Both the position numbers and the translations under genes were made by a program. From Lathyrus oleraceus (Eukaryota > Streptophyta > Magnoliopsida > Fabales > Fabaceae), in assembly GCF_024323335.1 (NCBI RefSeq), contig NC_066584.1, positions 273,397,618 through 273,461,617 of the forward strand: a stretch of DNA of 64,000 bases. The letters are read 5' to 3'. Below are positions 46,375 to 57,057 of this stretch, piece after piece. The notes under the pieces were generated by a model, which was not told the origin of the DNA, made no database searches, and worked only from the letters and a program-made list of their open reading frames with translations. Numbering within the stretch: position 1 is the stretch's first letter; the number at the start of each line of letters is the position of its first letter.

Positions 46375-47849
46375 ATCTGGTGGCTCTGACTGAGCTACGC
46401 GTGTAAGATCTAAGGATGTGTGGAAGGGGTATAAGAGGGAACTGAAATTCTGGCATAGTCAAATTTCAGATGTTCTACTCCAAGTCATGACATCTGATCC
46501 AACATTGTAACTAATACTGCAAGACAGTTATTAAACCCTGTACTAATATGCACACGTTCACAGATGTCACGACATCTGCTTCTATATCACCCTAGAATGG
46601 AGGAACACCTAGTTCTGTGCATCTGGTGGAAAGACTCAGCAGAGATCATCCATAGCACTAAATTCTGTTATTTTCCTATACAGTCATCAGCAAGATGTCT
46701 CAATAATGATTTGAACATCAATTGTTACATTTTTCCAGTTTGCTGGCCTTGTACATGTATTTCCTAAAATAAAGGTTGAACACGTTAATCTAATTTCCAC
46801 TTATTAGATTGCTAACAAATAGACTATTTGTTAGGTTCATTAATTGTAGGTTAGTAGTTGGTTTCCTGGATTTTAGCTCAGCTGTTGGATTCCTGAAGAA
46901 TAGCCAGAGAAAAATACTGAACAGAAAAACCAATCATCCTACACTTTAGCACATGCTGTTGAGAATGAATGTCACAACATTCAGTTCGACAGCCAGAACA
47001 TATGCTGATTCTGTTATGTTCCTGAAAACGGACAGTGCTAAATTTGTTGTACTGTGAAAAGACCAACCAGTCTCTACCTCAGTATCAGCCTACAGGAACA
47101 ACTGTCAAGACATCCAGTTTGACAGTTTCACAATGATCCTTTGGCCAGGTCTGTTATCCTCGTGAAGACCAGACTTAAGTAAATACTGAACTGAAACCAA
47201 CATGCCTATTATTCAGTATATGATGTCACTGATGAATGTCACAACATTCTGATTGACATTCAAACAGAAGGCTATATCCCAGGTCTGTTATTATTTTGAT
47301 AAGCAGACTGAAATACCAGCTGTGTTATGGCAAAAGGATTATAACATGCAGAAGGAAAACAAACACAGGAAATTGGTAACCCAGTTCGGTCCAACATGAC
47401 CTACATCTGGGGGCTACCAAGCCAGGAAGAAGATCCACTATCAACAGTATTAATTCAGAGTTAAACTCCCCCATTTACAACTCTTCACTTAATCCCTACC
47501 CAATGCAATCTATACCTAGGAACTCCTAGATAGAAACCTCCTGTTTCCATTCCTATCACTACAAATACAATGTAATGTTAAAACAACTTGAACTTGCTTC
47601 ACAGCTTCGCTCAAGACCATAACAACTCTTGCCTACAGGCTTTGAGTTACAAATACTCTCAGTTTTGAACACTGAGAAACACATGGTAACCTTCCCACAG
47701 ATTGGGAGGTTTACCTCACACGCACCCCTAAATTTTCATTCCATGAGGCTTACAAAAACTAGGTTACAATATGCTATTTATAACCTAATCACCCAACTGG
47801 ATTTGGGCCTTCAGAAATCGCAGCAAACTTCTCCTTTGCTGTTACAAAG
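46375..47849 (-). mobile_element. 3' LTR of a second SIRE-like copia element, left part
   Basis: This segment and 63236-63575 form one LTR interrupted by the young Ogre-type insertion; 47845-47849 is the CAAAG target duplication. It has the SIRE-like organisation of an LTR (a GAACTGGGTTACCAATTTCC string near 47390 on the minus strand). It also holds several GATGTC/GACATC-type palindromes, for example CAGATGTC-AC-GACATCTG at about 46561-46578. The left end is not resolved and could lie anywhere from 46375 to about 46440 or further right. No coding frame is supported. Confidence 0.6.
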
Positions 47850-47988
47850 TGTCATACCCCAAAATTTGCCCATCAATAGTTCAAGACATTTTTCAGGGGC
47901 ATTCCGACTCATTTTATGGCACTGATCTTAAAGGGACAAAGGCCCAGCTCACGAATGGCCCAATCCAGAAAATGGCCCAAACTGGCCT

Positions 47989-48101
47989 GTTCGCTACACG
48001 CTCGCCTAGCGAACGTTACGTTCGCTACACGCTCGCCTAGCGAACGTTCGCTACACGCTCGCCTAGCGAAGCAAATGTTCGCTACCAGCTCGCCTAGCGA
48101 G
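47989..48101. repeat. Four tandem hairpin repeats in the LTR U3
   Basis: Three near-identical units of 26 bp (47989, 48020, 48046) and one variant (48077) consist of the arms GTTCGCTA and TAGCGAAC around a ten-base centre ACACGCTCGCC-like. Eight-base arms are perfect in the first two units. They lie 65-175 bp upstream of the TATA box, a position that suits promoter elements. The same cluster is at 61366-61478. Confidence 0.9.
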
Positions 48102-48164
48102 GCTGACAGACAACAAAAAATTTCGGGCTTCGTTCTGATCCCATTAGGTCATGAAAAAGGGCAT

Positions 48165-48172
48165 TATAAATA
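48165..48172 (+). promoter_or_regulatory. TATA box of the young Ogre-type LTR
   Basis: TATAAATA within GGCATTATAAATACCAGC, identical in the 3' LTR at 61542-61549. The transcript would start near 48200. Confidence 0.75.
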
Positions 48173-49862
48173 CCAGCACTTCAGTAATGAAAAAAAAACG
48201 AAAAAAGGAGAGAGGAGAACTCTAGCAAGCAAACCCTAGCGCTTACAGACGGAAAACCCTAAAGGAAGTCCTGAAGGGAAAGCCGGCGGCGGCAAGGTCA
48301 CTTCCGCTCAATTTGATCCGATCAGCCAATTCAAGGTTATCATTCGATTACAAACAGGTTGGCATTGCTATTACTACCCTATGTTCTTAATTTGCACATG
48401 GTATCATGATTGAATTTATGAAACTATCTTAAGTTTTACATATGAATTTAAGTATGCATGAACCGTTGAATGTCTAACCACATAATCTCTGTAATGAATG
48501 CTATAAAGTGTGAAGCTTGCTGCCATTATATCGTTATTAAAACCGGAATCCGCAGCCGCTCGCTAGCACATCGCTAAGCGAGCATGCAGCGAGTATTCGC
48601 TAAGCCTTCGCTAGGCGAGGCAGGCGCGAACCTGACAGTAGCCAGCTTTTCTGTTATGACTTTTCATTCATGTTTTATCATAGCCAGGCATTGTTTATTT
48701 GATCCTATTACTGTTGTGATTTCTTTTGCGGTGTAATCCTCGATTGCACCCTGATTTGGTATGCTAACCCGTTTGTTGAATTTTGCAAAGGTTCATATGT
48801 CCCAGAAAAAAGACCGTCGTTAGGTCTTCCACTTTATTTGTGGGATACCCTTGTGGAGGCTCACCCTAAATTGCTTAATTAATTTTAATGTGTTAATTTT
48901 AATAATTAATTTTAATAATTAATTTTAATGTATTAATTTTAATGTATTATTTTTAATGTATTGATTTTAATGTGGAGATTCATCATAATCACCTAATTAA
49001 CTTTAAAATGCGGCCTTTAAATATGTGATCTTGGACCTCTCTTTTGCCTTATGATATTACGGTATTACGGTCATGTCCCGCGAATGTGGGGATACACTTA
49101 GCAATGGCCCTTCGATTAAATCATCATAAAATAAATCATAGTCCCTCGGATGTTGCCTTCGAATATATGATTTCGTCCCTCGATGACCCTTCGGTGTAGC
49201 CTGCGGTTAAATGATGATCGTCCCTTCGAATGCTAAGGTATCCTTACAACTGTTGCCTTCAATGACCAGTCGATGACCCTACGATGACCCTTTTACATCC
49301 AAAGGATAAAACTACTTACTTCTCAATAGTAAGGACAGTTTTACCCTCATAAGGATAGGAAATGCCCATAACGACCTCAGGAAGGTATAACTCTCAATTA
49401 CTGGATCATAACCTAAAACATTTTCCATCCCTCACACTTTACACTTTACAAATCCTAGAAAATCACCACTTGGTATACATTCATACTAGAATCATTACCG
49501 AGTTATATTTTTCTAAACTATTTTCAAAATCAAATGAGATAAATACTTTGTATACATTCATACGAGAATCATTACAAAGTTAAACTCTCTTTCAAACATT
49601 TTTTAAGCAATTCACTGACACTTTTCAGACAAAAATATAAGTGATCCAGTAATTAAGAGCCCATGGATAACCATGGATACAAAGGGTGCTAACACCTTCC
49701 CTTTGTATAATGTACCTCCCGAACCCAAAATCTATTGAGGTCTTTCCTGTTCTTTTCCACCTTTCCTTATTGGATAAAAGAAAAGTCGGTGGCGACTCTT
49801 GCTATCCGCGACATTGCGATAAAAAGCAAAACACCCCAAGTCAGTTCACCGTATGACAGAAC

Positions 49863-49880
49863 TGGCGACTCTGCTGGGGA
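49863..49880 (+). promoter_or_regulatory. Primer-binding site, tRNA-Arg type
   Basis: TGGCGACTCTGCTGGGGA, four bases after the LTR end, perfect in length and sequence for the Ogre type. Confidence 0.92.
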
Positions 49881-50588
49881 ATACTTTAAAAAGAGAGGTT
49901 ACCTTAAAAACAAGATCACTTATTCCAAATTGTCTGATTTACTTTTAAGGGATTGCTTGGGTATTCTTGAGTGAAAGATCCTACACCCGGATCTAGTGTA
50001 CCTTAGGTAAGTAGCAATAGATCATCGCGACTATCCGGCGTATACTGGAATGGTTAAAATGATGGCTACGGTTAATGTGACACTTTGGATGTCCTGATGT
50101 TCCTCATGTTCACTTGAGGAAAAATTTGGCTTCCGCGTGGTGTCATTAAAGCATTAACCAGACCTTTAGAACCCTAATTGACTCATCCTAGCCATTAGAA
50201 AGTAGTGAGATAACTGACTTCGGTTCCGACTGGAGTTGGTTGATACTCGATACTACACTCTTTGAGATTGGACTTTAGGGAAGCTTTGGTCAACCACTTG
50301 GTGTTGCACTGAAGCGGACTTAAAGAAAGGTCGATGATTTGAGATCCTTCTAGAACCCGGTTACTATTCTAGGACAGGTTGAACCAACTAAACCTCAGTG
50401 GGGAGGGTAGTTACCTATGGAACTCATGCAAGCCTCAAAACCTAGGAATGATGGTTGTGTGACTTGCTTGTGCGTGTTATTTATTTAACCTCATAACATC
50501 ATAGCATCATAACATCATAACATCATGACATCATTGTACTAACCATTTCAAGGACTTAGGGATTTAGCTTTGCTCTGTTAAACAGGTT
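49881..50588 (+). other. Untranslated leader of the young Ogre-type element
   Basis: No coding frame is convincing. Near 50495-50535 there is a short tandem CATCATAACAT repeat, just before ORF1. Confidence 0.6.
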
Positions 50589-51917
50589 ATGACTTCCAGG
50601 AAGACTATCCGGATCAATCTTGTAGCAATCTCTCCTCAACTCAAGGATTTGGTGTCAGAACTTCCCGATCATGCTCAGTTCATCAAGAAACATGGTCATC
50701 TCCTCAATTTGGTTACCACTGGTTTCAAAGAAGATATGATGAGAGTCCTATTCCAGTTCTTCGATCCTAAACATCATTGCTTCACTTTCCCAGATTATCA
50801 GTTGGTACCCACATTAGAAGAATTCTCCCAGCTGCTTGGGATACCTATCCTGGATCAAATACCTTTCAGTGGTTTAGAAAAGATGCCAAAATCTGAAGAA
50901 GTTGCCGCAGCTTTACACATGACAAAGTCTGACATTGAGACCAATTGGGTAACGAGGAGTGGAATGAAAGGTTTATTTGCCAAATTTCTGATAAGGAAGG
51001 CCCGAGAATGCCTAAAAGTTATGAATGTCCATGCTTTTGAAGATGTTCTAGCATTGCTAATCTATGGTTTGGTGCTATTCCCTAATCCGGACCAATTCAT
51101 AGATGTGAATGCTATTAAGATATTCCTCACTCATAACCCTGTGCCTACCTTGCTGGGAGATGTCTTGCATTCCCTTCACACTCGTACTATGAAGAGGCAA
51201 GGGACTCTCATGTGCTGCGTACCTTTGTTGTCTAGGTGGTTTATTTCGCACCTCCCTCAATCAGTCTTGAAGAATGATCAGAATCTGAAATGGTCTCAAA
51301 GGATAATGGCACTCTCCCATTCAGACATCCGATGGTGTTCTAACTTCAGAGAAAATGTTATCATCATCGACCGATGTGGAGAATTCCCTAATGTACCACT
51401 CATGGGGATAAGAGGAGGTATTACTTATAATCCCGCCTTAGCCCTACGTCAGTTTGGGCATGCTCGAAGAGATGGTCCACATGAAATGATCATTCAAGGT
51501 ATAGTATTTTACTATGACAATGACTCTCAAGGTCTCCGCCAAACGTTTGTACGAGCTTGGGGCATGGTGAAAAGAAGCAATTTAGGAAAGAAAAACTCCA
51601 TTCCTATGGAGCCTTATCTCCGATGGGTACGAGCCAGAGCTCGTGAGTTTGTCATGCCATATCTTGCAGTCGGACCATTGATTGTTGAATCAAGTGTCGA
51701 AGGAGGTACTACCCAGATCATTTCTTATCCAGATATACCTACTGATGTTGAGGAACTAAAGAGATCCTGGACCCAGTTGAGAGAGGAGAGGGATACTTTC
51801 GAAACTCAGTTCAATGCAGAAAGGAAGAAAGTATTAGAGCTCACCAGTCAGCTTAATGAGGAACGAAGACTCAATGCATATCTTCGCCCAAAAAGAAGTC
51901 GCCCCTGGGAGACTTGA
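50589..51917 (+). CDS. Ogre-type ORF1 protein, function unknown
   Basis: A 442-residue intact frame upstream of gag. Ogre elements carry this extra gene; no function is established that I know of. The N-terminal 200 residues include FQFFDPKHHCFTFPDYQLVP, EEFSQLLGIPI and EDVLALLIYGLVLFPN, and the protein resembles plant mobile-domain-like proteins encoded by other transposons and some host genes. Residues about 395-435 form a charged coiled coil (RSWTQLREERDTFETQFNAE). No signal peptide, membrane helix or zinc cluster is visible. The start ATG follows a leader without upstream in-frame start nearby. It is conserved in the older copies here (42130-44103 and 1-167), so it is a regular part of the element. 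Confidence 0.85.
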   Translation: MTSRKTIRINLVAISPQLKDLVSELPDHAQFIKKHGHLLNLVTTGFKEDMMRVLFQFFDPKHHCFTFPDYQLVPTLEEFSQLLGIPILDQIPFSGLEKMPKSEEVAAALHMTKSDIETNWVTRSGMKGLFAKFLIRKARECLKVMNVHAFEDVLALLIYGLVLFPNPDQFIDVNAIKIFLTHNPVPTLLGDVLHSLHTRTMKRQGTLMCCVPLLSRWFISHLPQSVLKNDQNLKWSQRIMALSHSDIRWCSNFRENVIIIDRCGEFPNVPLMGIRGGITYNPALALRQFGHARRDGPHEMIIQGIVFYYDNDSQGLRQTFVRAWGMVKRSNLGKKNSIPMEPYLRWVRARAREFVMPYLAVGPLIVESSVEGGTTQIISYPDIPTDVEELKRSWTQLREERDTFETQFNAERKKVLELTSQLNEERRLNAYLRPKRSRPWET

Positions 51918-52125
51918 GCTTTCATTGTATTTTACTATTATTCCTTTTGTAATGAACATTGATCAAAAAAGTAGCAATAAACATTTCTCTCTTGTTGGTG
52001 ATTTATGCAAAGTTAAATTCCAAAAGTCTTTGAAAACATTTCATGCATTGCATCGCATAACATAACATTGCATAACAGGTATTCTAAAGGACCATATTCT
52101 CACGGTCTGCCTCTTAAACAGAAAA

Positions 52126-55100
52126 ATGGATCTCGAACAAACTGTCAAAGATCTCCAGACTCAGAACGCTCAATTCAAGGAGATGATGCTAAGCTTATCC
52201 AAGGGGCAGGAGGAACTGAAGGCTCTTTTGGTCGAAAAGAAGAAAGACAAGAAAGCTGTGAGTTTCATTAACCCGGGAAGAAGGCGTAAAGGACAGGCTA
52301 CGGGAATCAAATTTGGAATCCCGAATGGTCCAGAAGAGGGGGCGGAGAATGACTCAGAGGAAGAAAATGCTGATTTCTCCAACCCTGAGGATGACGATGA
52401 GAACTATGAAAATGAACAGTACTCTCCGAGAGATGATAAGTACAAGTTGCTGGAGGAACGCATGCTAGCCATGGAGGGTCAGAAGGCGCCTGGTCTAGAT
52501 TTCGAAAGTTTAGGTCTGGTCTCCGACGTGACCATTCCCCGCAAATTCAAAGTCCCCACTTTCACTAAGTACGATGGTGCATCCTGTCCTCAGATGCATC
52601 TAAGTGCTTATGTGAGAAAGATTCAGCCGCATACCACTGATAAGAAACTGTGGATCCATTTCTTCCAAGAAAGTCTGTCTGGCACTCAATTGGAATGGTA
52701 TTATCAGCTCGAGAGCTCTGACATCCGCACCTGGACTGATTTAGCAACAGCTTTCTATAAGCAGTACCAGTACAATTCTGAATTAGCGCCTACTCGGCTA
52801 CAGTTGCAGAATATGGCTATGGGATCTAAAGAAAGCTTCAAAGAGTATGCTCAGAAATGGAGAGATTTGGCTGGCAGAGTCAAACCCCCTATGACTGACC
52901 GAGAATTAATAGACCTGTTCATGGGTACCCTGACTGGCCCATTCTACAGCCATCTACTGGGGAGTTCTTCATCAGGTTTCACTGAACTTATACTGACAGG
53001 TGAACGGGTGGAGAGCGGCCTTCGAAGTGGAAAGATACAGGCAGCTACCTCTACAAGCAGCAAAAAGTCCTACCAGGGGAAGAACGAATCAAATGCTGTG
53101 TACGGTCAAAAGGGTCGTAACAAGAAAAACCGTGACCACGACATTGGAGCAGTTACGATTGCAGCACCACCATCTCAAAACTTCCAGCACAAACAAGACA
53201 GGCCAAGAAGGAAGTTCACCAGGATCAATATGACCTTGGCACAGGCACTGCAGGGAATGCTAAAGGCAAATTTGATCACCCTCAGAGATCCTCCTACAAA
53301 TCCCAACACTTCCTCTTCTCGTTATAATCCCAATGCCAGGTGTGCATATCACTCCGATAGCCCCGGGCACGATACAAACGATTGCTGGCCATTGAAGAAT
53401 AAGATTCAGGATATGATCGAAGCTGGAGAAATTGAGTTTGAGCCTCCGGAGACTCCTAATGTCATCACTGCTCCTATGCCTAACCATGACAAGACTGTTA
53501 ATGCTGTAGATGACGGTTCTCACATTTCCAATGTGGCGGACTTAATATCTCCCCTCCCGATCATAAAGAGGAATTTATTGCAAGCTGGTTTATTTCCAGG
53601 TTGTGCTGAAGATTGCAATCTCTGCATACTCCGGCCCGAGGACTGTTTGAAATTGAAGAATGGTATTCAACGGCTGATGGACGATCGTACAGTTCTCTTC
53701 GAAGGGATTCCTAAGGCGGAAAACTCTATTGAAGAAATATCTGTGATTTCTAGGTCCAAAGTTCCAGTGAAGATTACCGCTACCAGGGCGCCTGTGAGGA
53801 TTACTGCTGAGCCCAGGGTTGCTCCCCTAATCATCACTGCACCTGGCCCGATCCCGTATTCCTCAAGCAAAGCTATTCCGTGGAATTATGGCGGTGATGT
53901 TTACGTCCATGGCGTGAAGCAAGTGGATGATGCTGCTAATACTAGTGGCATTGTGGGGACTAGTAAAATTACTCGAAGCGGAAGGATCTTCTCTCCAGAA
54001 ATCTCACCTCCTGTCCTTGAAACTCGGGGAAAGGAACCAGTCAACCCTTCCCAGTCAGAGACACCGGTTGAAGTTACTCCCGAAGATGTTGCCAAACAGG
54101 AAATGGAAGAAGTGCTGAAAATCATCTGCAAGAGTGATTTCGATGTGGTAGAACAGTTGGGGCATACCCCGTCTAAGATCTCGATGTTATCCTTGTTGTT
54201 ATCTTCTGAATCTCATGCCAATGCATTGATGAAATTCTTGAAGACTGCTCATGTGCCTCAGGAAACATCTGTCGATCAGTTCGAAAATTATGTTGCTCAC
54301 TTGGCTGTTGACAATGGCCTAGGCTTTTCCGACGCTGATCTGACACCAGCAGGAAAGAATCACAATAAAGCCCTGCATATCTCCATTGAGTGTAGGGGAA
54401 TCACTTTGTCCCATGTGTTGATCGATAATGGCTCTTCCTTGAATGTGCTGCCGACAGCTGTGCTGGATAAGCTGGATTGTAAAAGCATTGAACTGAAACC
54501 TAGTGACATTGTGGTACGTGCTTACGATGGTGCGAAGAGTGTTGTCCATGGCGAAGTAGTCCTCCCTATCAAGATAGGACCTCAAGTCTTCAATACTACC
54601 TTCCATGTAATGAATATTCGTCCTGCCTATTCCTGCTTACTGGGACGCCCTTGGATTCATGGGGCAGGTGCTGTAGCTTCGTCTCTCCATCAAAAGTTGA
54701 GATATCCGATAGAGGGTAAGATTGTCACCGTGTGTGGAGAAGAAGAGTACATTGTCAGTAGTGTGCATACCTTCAGATACGTCGAGATGGATGGTGAATT
54801 CGTTGAGACTCCTTGTCAGTCATTTGAAGTAGTTCCTCCGACCGTTCCTGTCCTTAAGCCAACTACCTGTGTACCCAAGGTTATTCGTGCTCCTCCTGCT
54901 ATGATTTCTCTGAAGGACGCTCAAGCCGTGGTTGAGGATGGTGGTCGTACTGGCTGGGGTCAATTGATCGAAGTACCATACAAGTCTGATAAATTTGGCC
55001 TGGGGTTCAGCCCTGACAAGAGACAAATTAATGCTGTAGAAGATGCTGACAGTGATTGTGACCTGGATAGCTGGATCTACCCAACAATTGGCGACGGACT

Positions 55101-55148
55101 CAATAATTGGAAGGATGAAGACACTATCCCGATCTCCTTTAGTCAGGA
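52126..55148 (+). CDS. Ogre-type Gag-protease
   Basis: The frame runs 52126-55152 (1008 residues) if unspliced; 55148 is the last base before the predicted intron donor. An N-terminal coiled coil (VKDLQTQNAQFKEMMLSLSK) is followed by an acidic stretch, then a Retrotrans_gag core at about residues 138-310 (WIHFFQESLSGTQLEWYYQL, ESFKEYAQKWRDLAGRVKPP, GERVESGLRSGKIQ). A CAYHSDSPGHDTNDC segment near residue 406 is a knuckle-like C-x2-H-x5-H-x4-C. The aspartic protease sits at about residues 750-870 with LIDNGSSLNVLP (Asp767) and LLGRPWIH. The D-N-G triad replaces the classic D-(T/S)-G but is usual in Tat-lineage elements as I recall. The frame is intact. Confidence 0.93.
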
Positions 55149-55389
55149 GTAATTGTTATTGTCCATTTAGTATTGCAAATCTTTAATTTTTCAATTGAAC
55201 TTCTTAAAGCATTGTGTCTACGCCCGGGGCACAATAGCTAATTTGTTAAGGGTTTTGTCATTTCATAAGCATATTCATATTCAATAAATCAGTGGACTTT
55301 TTCGCATTCAAATATTGCGCTCTTTATTTTTCCTGTCGTCTTTCGAACAAGCTATGCTTTCTTACACACACTCACGTAACAAATTGCAG
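55149..55389 (+). other. Predicted GT-AG intron between protease and reverse transcriptase
   Basis: The donor GTAATT begins at 55149, so that the gag-pro stop codon TAA (55150-55152) is made partly of donor bases. The acceptor AAATTGCAG ends at 55389. Removing the 241 nt joins the gag-pro frame to the pol frame without a shift and without a stop. Ogre elements are known to carry an intron at this point, and unspliced RNA would give Gag-protease only. Splicing here is inferred from sequence and family knowledge. Confidence 0.8.
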
Positions 55390-57040
55390 ATCCGTATCCA
55401 CTCTGGATCCTATTGATAATAATTCCGCTACTGTTCATTATGACTTTGAAAATCCGATCTACCAAGCCGAAGATGGAAGTGAGGAAGATTGTGAAGTCCC
55501 TGGAGAGCTTGCCAGACTATTACTGCAAGAGGAAAGGACTATACAGCCACATGAAGAGTCCCTCGAAATTGTAAATCTGGGTACTGAGGTAGACAGAAAA
55601 GAAGTCAAAATAGGAGCAGGATTGGAAAGCAGTGTCAAGGAAAGATTGATTCGGATGTTACATGACTATGTAGAGGTTTTCGCCTGGTCTTATGAAGACA
55701 TGCCCGGGTTGGATACTGATATAGTGGTGCATCGGCTGCCTACGAAGGAAGACTGCCGTCCTGTCAAGCAAAAGGTTCGCCGCATGCGTCCTGAAATGTC
55801 TGAGAAAATCAAAGCCGAGGTCATGAAACAATTCAATGCCGGTTTCCTAGCCGTTACTTCTTATCCTCAATGGGTTGCTAATGTGGTGTCAGTGCCAAAG
55901 AAGGATGGTAAGGTGCGAATGTGCGTAGATTACAGAGATTTGAATAAAGCGAGTCCCAAAGACGACTTTCCACTCCCGCACATTGATGTTCTGGTAGATA
56001 ACACCGCTCAACACAAAGTATTCTCATTCATGGATGGATTCTCGGGTTATAATCAGATTAAGATGGCACCTGAGGACATGGAGAAAACTACGTTTGTGAC
56101 GCAATGGGGCACTTTCTGTTACAAAGTAATGCCATTCGGTCTAAAGAACGTCGGGGCAACGTACCAGCGTGCTATGGTGGTTTTGTTCCATGATATGATT
56201 CATCATGAGATAGAAGTATATGTGGATGACATGATAGCTAGATCTCATACTGAAGAAGAACATCTCGATCATTTATACAAACTGTTCGAGAGGTTGAAGA
56301 AGTACAAGTTGAGATTGAATCCGAACAAATGCACTTTTGGAGTAAGATCCGGTAAACTCTTGGGCTTTATTGTCAGTGGTAAAGGAATTGAGGTTGACCC
56401 GGCTAAAGTGAGAGCTATTCAAGAAATGCCAGTTCCCCGTACGGAGAAAGAAGTCAGAGGTTTCTTGGGACGCTTGAACTACATTGCTCGATTTATCTCC
56501 CACTTGACCGCTACCTGCAAACCCATCTTCAAATTACTGAGGAAAAATCAAGAGATGATATGGAATGACGAATGCCAAGAAGCTTTTGACAAAATCAAGA
56601 ACTATCTCCAGGAACCTCCGATTCTGATACCACCAGTTGAAGGAAGACCTCTAATCATGTATTTGACCGTGTTAGAAAACTCAATGGGGTGCGTATTGGG
56701 GCAACATGACGAGTCTGGTCGAAAAGAGCATGCCATATACTACCTGAGCAAAAAGTTTACCGACTGTGAAACAAGATACTCACTGCTCGAGAGAACTTGC
56801 TGTGCTTTGGCCTGGGCTGCTCGCCGACTAAGACAGTATATGTTGAATCATACCATTTTGTTGATTTCTAGGATGGATCCCATCAAATACATGTTCGAGA
56901 AGCCTGCCCTCTCCGGAAGAATAGCGAGATGGCAGATGATCTTAACAGAGTACGACATCCAGTATACTACCCAGAAAGCAATCAAAGGAAGCGTGCTCGC
57001 TGATCATTTGGCTCATCAAGCGGTGGATGATTATTCGAGT
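55390..57040 (+). pseudogene. Ogre-type reverse transcriptase and first RNase H, frameshifted at the end
   Basis: The reverse transcriptase domain spans about 55880-56420 with VSVPKKDGKVRMCVDYRDLN, FMDGFSGYNQIKM, MPFGLKNVGATYQRAM and an intact YVDD at 56219-56230. The first RNase H domain follows (56640-57020): it keeps EHAIYYLSKKFTDCETRYSL and ADHLAHQ, but the usual first catalytic Asp segment (CDAS type) reads MYLTVLEN, so this domain is probably non-catalytic, a state known for Tat-lineage elements. Near 57030-57050 the frame shifts by a deletion relative to the downstream part (57058 on), and this frame then runs on meaninglessly to 57307. Confidence 0.92.
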
Positions 57041-57057
57041 TCCCAGATGAGGATGTC

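Larger units (their letters stand above)
47850..49858 (+). repeat. 5' LTR of the young Ogre-type element
   Basis: It starts TGTCATACCCCAAAATTTGC and ends CACCGTATGACA. The TATA box is at 48165-48172. Upstream of it is a cluster of four hairpin-forming repeats (47989-48101), and downstream a second group of related sequences (48556-48630). An A/T-rich short repeat (TTAATTTTAATGTAT-like) occupies about 48881-48972. The open frame 47916-48239 crosses the TATA box and is not considered a gene. Confidence 0.96.

Noticed and set aside
47916..48239. 107-codon frame, repeated at 61293-61616, with RSPSER-like repeats
   Set aside because: It spans the LTR U3 and TATA box, recurs only because there are two LTRs, and its repeats come from the hairpin cluster.
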